This document shows positions 47,157 through 57,191 of a DNA stretch of 64,000 nt, piece by piece. Under the pieces are notes generated by a model. It did not search any database and had not been told where the DNA came from. It saw nothing but the letters and a program-made list of their open reading frames with translations. The stretch spans positions 1 to 64,000 of the forward strand of contig JAQWSU010000017.1 of the NCBI GenBank assembly GCA_029243025.1, given 5' to 3'. This DNA comes from Pirellulaceae bacterium (lineage in GTDB: Bacteria > Planctomycetota > Planctomycetia > Pirellulales > Pirellulaceae). Position 1 is the first letter of the stretch; each line of letters opens with the position of its first letter. The translations under genes and the position numbers were made by a program.

Positions 47157-49457
47157 CTATTTCCGGCCGAAACCAGGGTGGGCCACGATAGCGTGGATAG
47201 CGGCGCGAAGAGATAAATCCTCATCAGCAATCGACTCGAAGACTGCGTTGACAGTCGGACGGTCGGCCCGAGTGACTTCGCGGCCATGGGCGTAGCTGAT
47301 GAGTTTTCCGATGATGCCCTTAAGGATGCGTTCCTTATCGGCCATTAGAGCGACCTTGAGCGTGGGAAGATCTCGCACCTCCAGGCCGTTCGGAAGTTTC
47401 ATGGCGGCGTCAATCGGTACCTTGGTGAATTTGAGTTTCTTCGTGAACGTCGTTCGCTCCTGCTCGACAAGGAGTTCTTCAACGTGCCGATACTCGCTCC
47501 GTTTGCGCCCAACCGGATCGTAGTATTCCAGGGCAAACCCCAGGGGATCGATCTTCGAATGACAACGGGAGCAGCTTTCAAGCTGTTGATGCTTGAGAAT
47601 GGCTTCGCGGATGGTGGTGGTCCCCCGGATGTCCGGCTCGTTGATCAAAACGTCAGCGGGTGGTTCGATGCGTTCGTTGTAGAGATTCTTAAGAATCCAC
47701 GAGCCCCTGTGGATCGGTGATGTGGCGAAGTCGGTGGAGGTAAGCTTGAGGAAACCGGCCTGAGCCACGAGTCCGCCCCGTTCGCTTTTATTGGGAAGCT
47801 TCACCGGCACGAAAGCATCACCCTCGACGGCGGGCAAACCGTAGAAGCGGGCCAGACGGTCATTGACCATCACGAAATCCGAGTCGATGAAGTATTCCAT
47901 GCTCAGCCCCTTCTCGAGCAGGTGGCGAAAAAGCTCGCGGCCTTCGCGCCCCATGGAATTGACCGTCATGCGACGCACGTTCTTAAACACTCGGACATCC
48001 GGCCCGAAATTGCCCACCCTGTCAAGTTGCAACCACTGGCGGGTGAAGTCGTCGATGAAGCGACCTGCCCTGGTATCCTCGAGCATCCGCTCCACCTGGG
48101 CTGATGGATCCTTGCGCAGGGTGCCGGACCTGGCCGCGTTCAGAAGTGTGGCGTCGGGGGCAGAATTCCAGAGGAAATACGACAGACGGTAGGCCAGTTC
48201 CACGTCGGTTAACCTTGGTGACTCAGACTTGTAGATGAAATGCGGAGAGGTCAACAACGCGATCAGCACGCTGCGGGCGGTGGCGATCATCGAGGTGCCG
48301 ACCTTCTCGCGGGTCCGAGCGATCTCGACAAATGCTTTGCGATCCTCCTCCACCAGAGGCCGCTGCGTGAGCAACAACGCAATGTGATCGACGAGCTCCG
48401 TCGGCTTCATATTCGGCTTGGGGAGAATGGCCTCCATCGCTGCGGTCGGCCACTGCTCCGTTAACGGGCCGGTCACCCTCAGATGAGAGAATCGCATGAC
48501 TGGACCCTTGTGTGGTTTCTTTTCCAAACTTCTGCCCGGCACACGGGCGCTATCGAAGGTGAAGGCGAGCTGGTCGCCCGCCTTCAGCGTGAGCTCGGTC
48601 GTAAAATCTTTCGAGCCATGCGGCATGGGAATCCGACGGATCATCTGAAAGCTGGTCGGGTGACGCCCGTCCCCGAGATTGATCCCGATGATTTCGCCTT
48701 CGTTCGATTTTCCCGAATGCGCTTTTACTTCGAGCCGGTACACCCCAAAGGCGGGAATCATAAATTGATCGTGGCTCTCCGGATCGATGGAGAAATGCAG
48801 ATTGCTACGGTAGGGGCGGAAGCCCGTGAGAACGTAGTCGTCACCATCTCGGTAATCCCCACCTCCACCGGTCGCAAAGTTTTTGCTGCCATGAAAATGC
48901 CGCACATCGAATCCCCACGTCCTCGTTTTGGGTTTGGCATCCGGCAAGACACGATCGGCGATGAAGCGTGCGGCCTTGAGGTAGGCCATAACCTGATGCG
49001 GCGACATCAGGTGAGCCTCGCCAAACTTGTCGAAGCCGTGCTCCACGTGATCGGGCGGCAGTAGACCGGTGAAATCGAAATCCACACCGAAGAGGTCACG
49101 GATCGTGTTGGTGTATTCAGCGCGAGTGAGCCGTTTGAGGGTATTGACCGGGGGCTGGGTGAGGATTTGTTTCTGAAGCATCTGCACAACCTCAGCGACT
49201 GCTTCCGCTTTGGGTTGCGGCGCCTCGTCCGGCGGCATTTCGCCAGCCTCGAGCACGGCCGCAATTGTCTCCAGTAACTCCTCATCAGAGAGCAAGTCGC
49301 CAACCGGCTTGTCGAATCGCACCTTGCCCTTTTGTTTTTCAGGGCCGTGGCAATTGACACAGTTTTGCGCGAAGAACTGTTCCAGCGTGGTTTCCGCGTT
49401 AAGCGTCCCCGATAGAAGAAAGCCCGCCAGCAGCACTGCCCAGGGCCGCAGCATCAT
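47157..49457 (-). CDS. DUF1587/1592/1588/1585 planctomycete cytochrome-type protein (second)
   Basis: From MMLRPWAVLLAGFLLSGTLN the product is 766 residues with a signal peptide. The longer frame to 49568 runs through the upstream gene and is unlikely. Landmarks: C-x-x-C-H near residue 32 (FFAQNCVNCHGPEKQKGKVR), TLKRLTRAEYTNTIRDLFGV, the RLSYFLWNSAPDATLLNAAR block, SMEYFIDSDFVMVNDRLARF, IHRGSWILKNLYNERIEPPA, and a second C-x-x-C-H in SCSRCHSKIDPLGFALEYYD. The start codon overlaps the preceding DUF1552 stop (ATGATG over TGA). It is a paralogue of the 34.3-kb gene. Confidence 0.92.
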   Translation of the reverse strand: MMLRPWAVLLAGFLLSGTLNAETTLEQFFAQNCVNCHGPEKQKGKVRFDKPVGDLLSDEELLETIAAVLEAGEMPPDEAPQPKAEAVAEVVQMLQKQILTQPPVNTLKRLTRAEYTNTIRDLFGVDFDFTGLLPPDHVEHGFDKFGEAHLMSPHQVMAYLKAARFIADRVLPDAKPKTRTWGFDVRHFHGSKNFATGGGGDYRDGDDYVLTGFRPYRSNLHFSIDPESHDQFMIPAFGVYRLEVKAHSGKSNEGEIIGINLGDGRHPTSFQMIRRIPMPHGSKDFTTELTLKAGDQLAFTFDSARVPGRSLEKKPHKGPVMRFSHLRVTGPLTEQWPTAAMEAILPKPNMKPTELVDHIALLLTQRPLVEEDRKAFVEIARTREKVGTSMIATARSVLIALLTSPHFIYKSESPRLTDVELAYRLSYFLWNSAPDATLLNAARSGTLRKDPSAQVERMLEDTRAGRFIDDFTRQWLQLDRVGNFGPDVRVFKNVRRMTVNSMGREGRELFRHLLEKGLSMEYFIDSDFVMVNDRLARFYGLPAVEGDAFVPVKLPNKSERGGLVAQAGFLKLTSTDFATSPIHRGSWILKNLYNERIEPPADVLINEPDIRGTTTIREAILKHQQLESCSRCHSKIDPLGFALEYYDPVGRKRSEYRHVEELLVEQERTTFTKKLKFTKVPIDAAMKLPNGLEVRDLPTLKVALMADKERILKGIIGKLISYAHGREVTRADRPTVNAVFESIADEDLSLRAAIHAIVAHPGFGRK

Positions 49458-50677
49458 GACAACACCTCGAAGGCTCCGGTGCTTTCCCCGAACCGTTCCT
49501 GCTCGGCCCCGAACAGTTGCAGCAGCCCGAGGTACAGGTTGCTCATTGGTGCGTCCTTTTTTTGCCAATGGCCGGCGGTCTTCATACGGCCGTCAAACAC
49601 CAGGGCTGGCAGGTCATCGAAATTATGAGAGTTGGCGCTGCCCATGGAGGCGGTCAGGAGGGTGGTCGTCTGATCGAAGAGCGAGCTGTTTCCTGCGTTG
49701 CGTTCCTTCATCTTGCTGAGCGAAGTACTGATCCGCTTGACGATTGCGTGCTCCAGCATGAGCAACTTCTCGATCTTCTCCGGCTTCTGGCCGTGGTGGG
49801 AAAGATCGTGGTAGTTACCACTGAGGTCCGGCTCCTTGAAGCCTTCCCAAAACGGAATCTGCACTGTGACCGCACGCGTCGAATCGGTTTCCAGGGCTAG
49901 CACGGCAAGATCCAGCAAGGTGCCTACGTAGTCGTCCACCGACTTGCGGTTGAAATCCTCGAAGTCGTAGTCCACGCGTGGCTTGGAGTGGTCGGCCCAG
50001 TAGGCTCGGCGCTTTATCGTCTGCTCCACTTCGCGGACTGAAGTTAGATACTCATCCATTTTCAATCGGTCAGTCGCATTGAGACGCTTCTCCATCGACT
50101 TGGCCTGAGTGAACACCGCATCGAGAATGCTGCGGTCTTCGGCGAGTACTTGCTGTTGCGTCGTCTCGTTTTCGTTGACTTGAAAGAGCAGATTGAAAAT
50201 TTTCCGGGGAGAATCGATCTGTTTAACCGGTAATCCGTGTTTGTTCCAGGAGATCTGGGAGAAGTTAAGGTTCTCTCCAGCCTGAAAGACCAGCGACCTG
50301 AAACGCGTGTCGGCCCCAATCAGGTCCGCGACTGCCTGGTCAATCGATAGCCGGTTTTTGCGTCGCAGCTTGTTGAAGTAACCGGAGAGAATTCCCACGC
50401 AAGGCGTATGCCCGAAACCGTTCTGTACGGCAGGGTTGTCCAGCCCGCTGAAAATCTTTAGGTGATTGAAGTGATCGGAAAACTCGTCCAGCAAGGGCGG
50501 CGTCTTCTCGAATGCACCGTCCACCTGCGGGATCAACTCGGGCTGATAAAAGCTGAGGTGATTAACGATCGTGAGCAGGCGGCGCGGCGAATCGGCCTCG
50601 GCGACTTGCCCTAGGCTTTCCATGCGGGGGAGGAGCAAGACAACCCCCGCTCCCTGAAGAAATGTACGTCTATTCAC
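49454..50677 (-). CDS. DUF1552 family protein (second)
   Basis: The 407-residue product starts MNRRTFLQGAGVVLLLPRME, a Tat-type signal. DUF1552 text follows: TIVNHLSFYQPELIPQVDGA, AEDRSILDAVFTQAKSMEKR, NYHDLSHHGQKPEKIEKLLM, LLTASMGSANSHNFDDLPAL and SNLYLGLLQLFGAEQERFGE. Its stop overlaps the DUF1592 start by 4 bp, so expression is coupled. The 38-kb copy is spaced instead of overlapping, so the two pairs have diverged for a long time. Confidence 0.92.
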   Translation of the reverse strand: MNRRTFLQGAGVVLLLPRMESLGQVAEADSPRRLLTIVNHLSFYQPELIPQVDGAFEKTPPLLDEFSDHFNHLKIFSGLDNPAVQNGFGHTPCVGILSGYFNKLRRKNRLSIDQAVADLIGADTRFRSLVFQAGENLNFSQISWNKHGLPVKQIDSPRKIFNLLFQVNENETTQQQVLAEDRSILDAVFTQAKSMEKRLNATDRLKMDEYLTSVREVEQTIKRRAYWADHSKPRVDYDFEDFNRKSVDDYVGTLLDLAVLALETDSTRAVTVQIPFWEGFKEPDLSGNYHDLSHHGQKPEKIEKLLMLEHAIVKRISTSLSKMKERNAGNSSLFDQTTTLLTASMGSANSHNFDDLPALVFDGRMKTAGHWQKKDAPMSNLYLGLLQLFGAEQERFGESTGAFEVLS

Positions 50678-51544
50678 AATTCCGCCTCTTTCAGCTTCAC
50701 TTCAATCTAGCAGAGCTCTGAACAAATCTCTAACAAGTTTCGCAGATCGAATCAGGCCATGCTACAGCATCAAACCAAAAACTTTAACGCTACCTATCCG
50801 GGTGACGCACTTTTTGATTTCTTCCGATTCTACGGATAAAAAAAGACTTCAAAACTAGTGTGCTGGGGCCTTATCAAAACTATTGATCCTTACTGGTTTC
50901 TGCCGGATGATCTCAGTTAGTTTCCTGTGCTCGTTGGTGGCTGAGTGATCAATCCTTGCCAGTCCAAACGGCTCTTAAGACACGAAACGGGAAGTAACCA
51001 CTGACCATTGCCCAGTCTTCAATAATCCGGTTCTTCCCTCCCAGAATCGTTTTCCCCTTTCACGAAAGCGTTGCAATAAATCCCAAGTCATCACGTCCGG
51101 AGTGAGCCCCAAGAAAGTCAATAAACTTTAAACAACGCAAACCATCCCAACTCTGATTGGACTGCTCATTTGAAATCCACCTAGATCCGACTCAAACGAA
51201 GCAAGAACAGCGCCGCAAATGCCAGTGGCATCATGCTAAACGGCTCCGGTCGTCAATACAAAAGGCCAAGAACGAGGCTGTAGTCTTCGTTGGCGTTGCG
51301 AGGTGAAGGCGACGGACCTCGCGGCTTCTTTTGGCGATCGCGACGCTTGCGGAAGTGCCGTTGACAGCTCTTTTTTCACGAGATCTACTAGTACTGGAAA
51401 GCAGCTGAAAACGGCGGGTATGATTACTTCAGGAACACAAACACAAGCAATCCGTAAATAAGATGATGCTGAGCCACACTCGCCTCGACGACCGCTTCAC
51501 ATTGCGATGCTCCGTCGGTCCGACCCTCTCGACCCAGTATCGCA
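50678..51544. other. Intergenic stretch of 0.87 kb
   Basis: No open frame shows gene-like content and no RNA gene is recognised. The last 60 bp may already belong to the recombinase fragment S but are too degraded to say. Confidence 0.5.
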
Positions 51545-52195
51545 GGGCGTAATTGGTCCCACCAAGATTTAGTTCAACACCTCAATCGGAATGAAAAACG
51601 GTTCCACGATGAAGCGGTCCAGCGTCTCCAAGGCGAGTACAGTCGCCTCCAGAATCGAATCGACCGCATGTATATCGATAAGCTGGATGGCCGCGTGACA
51701 GACGAATTCTTCGACCAGAAGTCAACGGAGTGGCGTCAAGAACAGGCTGCCGTCAGACAGAATCTCGCGCAGCATGAGCACGCCAATCAGAGCTACCTGC
51801 AGGAAGGTGTAGAGATTCTCGAACTGGCAAATCGAGCGGCAGAACTCTTTGAAAAGCAGTCAGCCAGTGAGAAACGCCGATTGCTCGATTTCGTACTATC
51901 GAACTCGACTTGGGGCAACGGTGAACTGACGGTCGAATTTTGCCAACCCTTCGATCTGATTGCACTTGGGGCGACGGAGCTGAAACAGAAAAAGGCCGCC
52001 GGATTGAACTCCGACGACCTTCATCAATTGAAGTACCCCTGGGTTGATGCTTTTAGAACTTCTCTCCGTTCAAACTCTCATGCGATTGCAGATCTTCTAA
52101 AGCGACTCGACGAGCTCAATCTGTCTGCGTGCATCACGCATGGCATATACCCAACAAATAATTGCCCCACACTTAATGCGAAGAGAGCTGCCTAA
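51545..52195 (+). pseudogene. Serine-recombinase C-terminal fragment S
   Basis: The frame reads back upstream of ATG 51668 through WSHQDLVQHLNRNEKRFHDE and EYSRLQNRIDRMYIDKLDGR, the coiled region of large serine recombinases. It runs on through FEKQSASEKRRLLDFVLSNS and GNGELTVEFCQPFDL. The catalytic N-terminal domain (Ser nucleophile) is gone. The tail KQKKAAGLNSDDLHQLKYPW is coded by the complement of a tRNA-Arg-type terminator (AAGGCCGCCGG ... CCGACGACCTT). After GAAGTAC the sequence diverges from the tRNA and continues with unrelated text to the stop. Confidence 0.85.
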
Positions 52196-52533
52196 ACAAT
52201 AAATATCTTGGACTGATTTTACACTCTAGGTATGCAACCTTGAATCCTTGTACTTAAGTTCCGTTGTCCTATTACTTCTTCATGCGAACACGCCTGCACA
52301 ACTCACTGTCGATCAAATAACGGGCCAGGCATGTGCCAGAGAAATAACCGAAATGATTGCGAGATCAGTGTAAAATTGATGAAGATCGTAAGGCACCTCT
52401 GATGCTTTATTTCCGCATGGGAGAACCGATATTGAGATGAATCTTGCTTCGTCGAGCCACTGTTTACGCTCCGAGGAAATTCAAGCACAATAATCATTCG
52501 AAGTGCATTTCATCAGCTGATTGACAAAGCAAC
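52196..52533. other. Intergenic stretch
   Basis: AT-richer than the surroundings; no gene or RNA is recognised. It serves as the leader of the lactonase-family gene. Confidence 0.45.
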
Positions 52534-53883
52534 ATGCAATTACAAACCGAGGCAAACAACGTGTCACCACACCGGATACCGGCTATCTACTGTGTTTCAC
52601 ATTGCTACAACGCGCCATTGCCTGACGAGCGGGCATCGAAGCTGACGGTTCTCTCGCTCGATACCACCACAAATAGCTTGATCCCCGTGCAACAAACGAC
52701 GCTGCCGGAAGGGACATTGATGCCGATCGCTCAGGTGATCAATCAAAAAGGAACGAAGCTGTTTACTACCGCTGGAAGACATGGAGTCGTTTGCTACCAC
52801 CTAGCTCCCCACGATCAAGGGAAAATCATTGGTGGACCGATCCTGTTGCAGGTTACCCCTGAACCCTCGAAGACACCTTATGGTGTGATGCCAGTTGATA
52901 TCAGCTTGGATATGCGTGAGGAAAACCTGTTTACATGCAATTTCATGGCAGGCTCAATTTCCTCTCTATCACTTGACACCGATGGTCAACTTTGCGGCGA
53001 TCCCCGAGTCTGCTTGCTGACGCATTTTGGTATTCCTGAGAAAGTCCGGCAACTGGGTCCTAGTGCTGCGGCGAAAGAACTGGGTTTCCCAGAAGGTTTT
53101 CCCGAGGATGGATCACACCCGCATGGAGTCGCGTGCCACCCCAGTGGAAAATGGTTGGCGGTTTGTGATCTTGGCACCAGTAACCTGTCAGTGTTTTCAC
53201 TTCCCCTTGGAGAATCTTTTGATTCGGGTAAACCGGATTTTGTCCTGCGCGGTCATGCAGCACCCGACAATAATCGCCATTACCTTGCCGGTACACGTCT
53301 GATACGCTTTTCACCTAACGGCAAATTTTTATTAAGCGTCAATGAATTGGACCACACGATATCCAGCTATCGATTTGACGAGTCCAGAGGCACGCTGATT
53401 CCGTGCGGTCCACCTCACATGACGATTCCCCAAACTTGGTTAGATGAATTACCGCCACGTCCATACATGTACAACGCGCAACCAAACTACAATGCGGGCA
53501 TTGCAGTTTCCCCCGATGGTCGTCACGTGTATTCCTCAGCGAGAGGACATGATTCGGTCGCTGGTTTCAAGATTCACGCAGATGGCGTGCTTGCACCAAC
53601 AGATCAAGTCCGAATTGCCAGTGGCGGCCGAACACCATGGTCGATCACATTTCTCGACAATCATTTTCTTCTGGTTGCTAATCAAAATGCGGATGACCCA
53701 ACCGCGCGTCAACCGGGTGGCCAAGGTTCCGATCCCGACCGAATCGCGCCAGCAGGTCGTGAGCCAGGAAATTTAATGGTTCTAAGACGAGACCCTGAAA
53801 ATGGCTCGCTACGTCCCACCGGGGCCATTTGGGAAGCACCGCACATCCTCAGTGTCCAAGTCGCAAAACCTTTAGCGTGCTGA
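52534..53883 (+). CDS. Lactonase-family beta-propeller protein (6-phosphogluconolactonase type)
   Basis: The 449-residue product has no signal peptide, so it is probably cytoplasmic, and is built of seven-bladed propeller repeats. Blade text: TVLSLDTTTNSLIPVQQTTL, SHPHGVACHPSGKWLAVCDL, RLIRFSPNGKFLLSVNELDH, GIAVSPDGRHVYSSARGHDS, TPWSITFLDNHFLLVANQNA. HPHGV, SVNELD and GRTPWS-like positions match YbhE-type lactonases, where a conserved Glu and His lie at the active site. It lies alone between recombinase fragments S and T in direct orientation, so it may have been carried by, or trapped between, mobile elements. Confidence 0.85.
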   Translation: MQLQTEANNVSPHRIPAIYCVSHCYNAPLPDERASKLTVLSLDTTTNSLIPVQQTTLPEGTLMPIAQVINQKGTKLFTTAGRHGVVCYHLAPHDQGKIIGGPILLQVTPEPSKTPYGVMPVDISLDMREENLFTCNFMAGSISSLSLDTDGQLCGDPRVCLLTHFGIPEKVRQLGPSAAAKELGFPEGFPEDGSHPHGVACHPSGKWLAVCDLGTSNLSVFSLPLGESFDSGKPDFVLRGHAAPDNNRHYLAGTRLIRFSPNGKFLLSVNELDHTISSYRFDESRGTLIPCGPPHMTIPQTWLDELPPRPYMYNAQPNYNAGIAVSPDGRHVYSSARGHDSVAGFKIHADGVLAPTDQVRIASGGRTPWSITFLDNHFLLVANQNADDPTARQPGGQGSDPDRIAPAGREPGNLMVLRRDPENGSLRPTGAIWEAPHILSVQVAKPLAC

Positions 53884-54096
53884 TCAGCCATTCAGCACGA
53901 AACGCCTAGTTTATCGATCAAACGGGAACTCAATGTTGACTTGGCGATTCAATTTCCGCCTGTCCATACCATTGCCGCTGAATCCTCAGGAAACTTGCAT
54001 CTCCTACCCATCGAAAACAGTCTTGCCCGCATTTCTCAAACGGAACGCACTGTTGACTGATAACAGGATTCAAACCGTTCGCGGGAAAGGCGTGAT
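53884..54096. other. Short intergenic stretch
   Basis: No gene or repeat seen. Confidence 0.4.
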
Positions 54097-54411
54097 GTGC
54101 AAACGACCGCAGCGGTAGAGCAGGCCGCCGTTCTACAGAACCTCGAACAGCACGAGCAAGCGAACCAGAGTTACCTTCAGGAAGGCATCGCCATTCTCGA
54201 ACTGGCCAATCGGGCGGGAGAGCTCTTTGAAAAGCAGTCAGCCAGTGAGAAACGCCGATTGCTCAATTTCGTACTATCGAACTCGACCTGGGGCAACGGT
54301 GAACTGACGGTCGAATTTCGACAACCCTTTGATCTGATTGCACTTGGGACGGCGGAGCTGAAACAGAAAAAGGCCGCCGGAGTGGGTTCCGACGACCTTC
54401 ATCAATTGAAG
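54097..54411 (+). pseudogene. Serine-recombinase C-terminal fragment T, abutting tRNA-Arg
   Basis: Text VLQNLEQHEQANQSYLQEGI, LFEKQSASEKRRLLNFVLSN and GNGELTVEFRQPFDLIALGT is over 90 percent identical at DNA level to fragment S in the shared 300 bp. The frame runs through the complement of the tRNA terminator and into the tRNA 3' end, stopping at a TAA inside the tRNA. The short inverted repeat CTTCA-TCAAT-TGAAG lies directly at the tRNA end. It is a likely attachment-site scar. Confidence 0.8.
54367..54399 (-). terminator. Rho-independent terminator of tRNA-Arg
   Basis: On the minus strand AAGGTCGTCGG pairs with CCGGCGGCCTT (two G-U wobbles), loop of 8 bases, followed by TTTTT. It begins 13 bp after the tRNA 3' end. 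Confidence 0.85.
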
Positions 54412-54485
<74 letters not shown>

Positions 54486-54991
54486 AAACGTTTTCGAGAA
54501 TCCAGTTGAGCAAAAACATCGATGCCCCACAAACGGCCGCAAGTTTTCAGCGACTCCCCGGTTTTCTCCTCGACCGTCACCGCCGATGCGGCGGCTCGTC
54601 GATCCTGCCGCCTCCTCCAACAACGGAGCAACTTCACGGCAGCGGCTCAGTCTACCAAGTCAGCTCGACCTAGAAAAGCCGGCCCAGCGAAGAGCCGATC
54701 GACTCCGCCCAACCGCCGTCATTCCCGGGCAAACGGCCGATCGCCCCAATCCTTTCGAGGATTGACAGGTTGCCCATTCAACCAAATCTTCAGCCATTTC
54801 AGCCCACTCGGCAACGGAACCAAGTCCTTCGCGACGCTATTCATCCGGTTCCTACCCTCGCGCCATCCGTGTAACAATTCAGCTCGTTCAATGATCGAGC
54901 CCTCTTTGGTGGCAGCAAACGGCTCGAAATCGGATTAAACTGTGACAGAACGGAAAAATCATTGGCAACTCTTGCAAGCGAGATTTCAACG
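54486..54991. other. Upstream region of tRNA-Arg and sulfatase 2
   Basis: Divergent control region of about 500 bp. Long overlapping frames exist but are GC-rich shadows without motifs. No extra gene is supported. Confidence 0.45.
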
Positions 54992-56521
54992 ATGCGATTT
55001 TTTGCACGATCAACCTGTAGCCTGTTTATGCTCGGCTTCGTTTTCCTGAGTAGCGCCCAAACCGCTGAAAAAAATGTCCTGTTCATTATCACCGATGACG
55101 AGAGTCCAACACTCGGCTGCTATGGCGACCCGATCGCTGTAACTCCAGCGATCGATGCGGTCGCCGAAGATGGGATGATTTTCCGCAACGCATTTGCAAC
55201 CACCGCGTCCTGCAGCGCCAGTCGCAGTGTCATCATGAGCGGTCTACACAATCATCGCAACGGCCAATTTGGACACCAGCATCACTTCCACAAATTTGCT
55301 TCGTTTCACGATGTGGTCAGCCTGTCACTGCCACGTGTCATGGCCGGAGCTGGATACCGCACGGGTCAAATCGGCAAATATCACGTCGCGCCAGAACCGG
55401 TTTACCACTTCGAAACCTACCTCAAAGGTAATTCTCGAAATGCGGTCCAGATGGCGGAGCAATGTCGCGAATTCATTAACGACCGATCTGACAATCGGCC
55501 CTTCTTTTTGTACTTCGCAACGTCCGACCCTCACCGAGGTGGCGGCACAGACAAAACGTCACAACGTGAATTGAAACCGGATTTATTCGGAAACAAACCG
55601 AACGACGGCTCCTATCCAGGCGTCAAGGAAGTGTTCTACGATCCCAACCAGGTTCCCGTGCCCCCCTTTCTACCTGATACGGCCGACACCCGAGAAGAAC
55701 TGGCGCAATACTACCAATCCTGTTCGCGCATCGACCAGGGTATCGCCAGACTCGTGCAAATTCTCAAAGAGGCCAACCTCTACGACAAGACATTGATCGT
55801 ATTCACCAGCGACCATGGCATGGCCTTCGCCGGTGGAAAAACCACGGTTTACGAAGGAGGCCTGCGCGTCCCGATGGTTGTTCGTGACCCCTATCAGTCC
55901 GTTCGGGGCGTTGAATCGAATGCGCTAATCAGCCATATCGATATCACCCCCACGCTGTTGGACTTTGCGGGTGGATTAAACCACAAAACCAATGGCCCCA
56001 AAAACATGATCGATGCCAATAAGTTTTGGAAATCCAGAGGCGAAGCGCTCAAAGAAAATCGTAATGGCAACAAAAAGTTCGATCACTATCACGGTAAATC
56101 GTGGCTACCTTCTCTGGCCGATGCAACTGCCCGACACCATGACACGATTTTTGCCTCGCATACGTTCCATGAAATCCAGATGTACTATCCGATGCGTGTG
56201 GTTCGAGACAACTACTACAAATTGATCTGGAATATCGCACACCCCCTGCCCTACCCGTTCGCATCCGATCTATGGGCCGCCAGCAGCTGGCAAGCTCAAT
56301 GGGCTCAAGGTAAGGACGCACCTTACGGGAACATGACCGTCGGTCGATACGTGCAACGTCCCGAGTTCGAGTTCTTTGATGTTCGCAATGACCCTCACGA
56401 AACAGTCAACCTGGCAGAAAGTGAAGAACATCAGCAGGTGCTGAAACAGTACAAGGCGAAATTGAAAGCGATGCAAAAATCAATGGATGATCCCTGGATC
56501 ATGAAATGGGACTATGAATAG
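54992..56521 (+). CDS. Sulfatase, N-sulfoglucosamine sulfohydrolase-like
   Basis: From MRFFARSTCSLFMLGFVFLS the product is 509 residues with a signal peptide; the frame is open 30 bases further up from a TTG. Metal and active-site text: FIITDDESPTLGCYGD, TTASCSASRSVIMSGLHNH with the formylglycine site C-S-A-S-R, GQIGKYHV, and FTSDHGMAF with Asp and His. The CxAxR rather than CxPxR site and the GLHNHRNGQFGHQHHFHKF block match heparan N-sulfatase-type (SGSH) enzymes (S1_8-like). It is intact, unlike the 2-kb sulfatase. An anaerobic-type or FGE maturase is not in the window. Confidence 0.92.
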   Translation: MRFFARSTCSLFMLGFVFLSSAQTAEKNVLFIITDDESPTLGCYGDPIAVTPAIDAVAEDGMIFRNAFATTASCSASRSVIMSGLHNHRNGQFGHQHHFHKFASFHDVVSLSLPRVMAGAGYRTGQIGKYHVAPEPVYHFETYLKGNSRNAVQMAEQCREFINDRSDNRPFFLYFATSDPHRGGGTDKTSQRELKPDLFGNKPNDGSYPGVKEVFYDPNQVPVPPFLPDTADTREELAQYYQSCSRIDQGIARLVQILKEANLYDKTLIVFTSDHGMAFAGGKTTVYEGGLRVPMVVRDPYQSVRGVESNALISHIDITPTLLDFAGGLNHKTNGPKNMIDANKFWKSRGEALKENRNGNKKFDHYHGKSWLPSLADATARHHDTIFASHTFHEIQMYYPMRVVRDNYYKLIWNIAHPLPYPFASDLWAASSWQAQWAQGKDAPYGNMTVGRYVQRPEFEFFDVRNDPHETVNLAESEEHQQVLKQYKAKLKAMQKSMDDPWIMKWDYE

Positions 56522-56581
56522 CTCTTGATAGCTCAAACTGCTCGCCCACCGATCGGACCCTCCCTCGAACTCGCCATCCCT

Positions 56582-57049
56582 TTACCAGGGCTGAATCACT
56601 TCGGTGCGTCTCAGCAGATGCACCAAAACAGGGTCGACATCCAAGCCGTCGTCGCTTGTGCCACCAATCAGTTCACGATGGTTCAACCAACGGTGATTCG
56701 GTACTCTTTGTATCCGGCTTTTGGCATCCGGCCCGTATAACTCAGTCAGGTAAAAAGCGATTGCAAGATGACAGGGTTGCGTCTCACCAGGCAAGACTTC
56801 GCTTGTTTCTAAATTCAGCTGGGCCATGCTGGCGGTAAGCAACTGTTGGTCGGAGAGCCCCAAATCCGCACAAACCTGTTGGTGAATTTGTTCGCGAAAC
56901 GTATCGGCGGCCATCGGCTCCGCAGAAATAAATTCAAAACACTTCCGACGATTATTCCACAAGCACAGCCATTTTTCACGGGTGCCGCCATCTTCAGGGA
57001 CCATGCCAAAAGCGCGAATGAATTGCTTCAAGACACAACTCCGAGCCAA
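56582..57049 (-). CDS. Nudix-like hypothetical protein
   Basis: The product is 155 residues from the upstream TTG, or 140 from ATG 57004 (MVPEDGGTREKWLCLWNNRR). The text TFREQIHQQVCADLGLSDQQ and CHLAIAFYLTELYGPDAKSR resembles the helix and sheets of Nudix-fold proteins, but the full Nudix box (GX5EX7REUXEEXGU) is not matched: Glu and Arg positions are only partly conserved, so hydrolase activity is doubtful. I recall similar small proteins as conserved and uncharacterised in planctomycetes. It stands between the sulfatase and the barrel gene. Confidence 0.6.
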   Translation of the reverse strand: MARSCVLKQFIRAFGMVPEDGGTREKWLCLWNNRRKCFEFISAEPMAADTFREQIHQQVCADLGLSDQQLLTASMAQLNLETSEVLPGETQPCHLAIAFYLTELYGPDAKSRIQRVPNHRWLNHRELIGGTSDDGLDVDPVLVHLLRRTEVIQPW

Positions 57050-57191
57050 AAAATGGCGGAATCAAGGAAATCGGACAGCACGTGCTTCAGTATAGGCCCG
57101 ACCGACAAAAAACTTGGTCCTGCAATCCGTGAAACAAGATCATCCGAAGAGCAAACGATTCATCAGCTCTCTAGGCTAGCTAGGATTCACG

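Noticed and set aside
54522-54938. Plus-strand frame of 138 codons before sulfatase 2
   Set aside because: Ser/Arg/Pro-rich shadow composition in a GC-rich control region, no motif.
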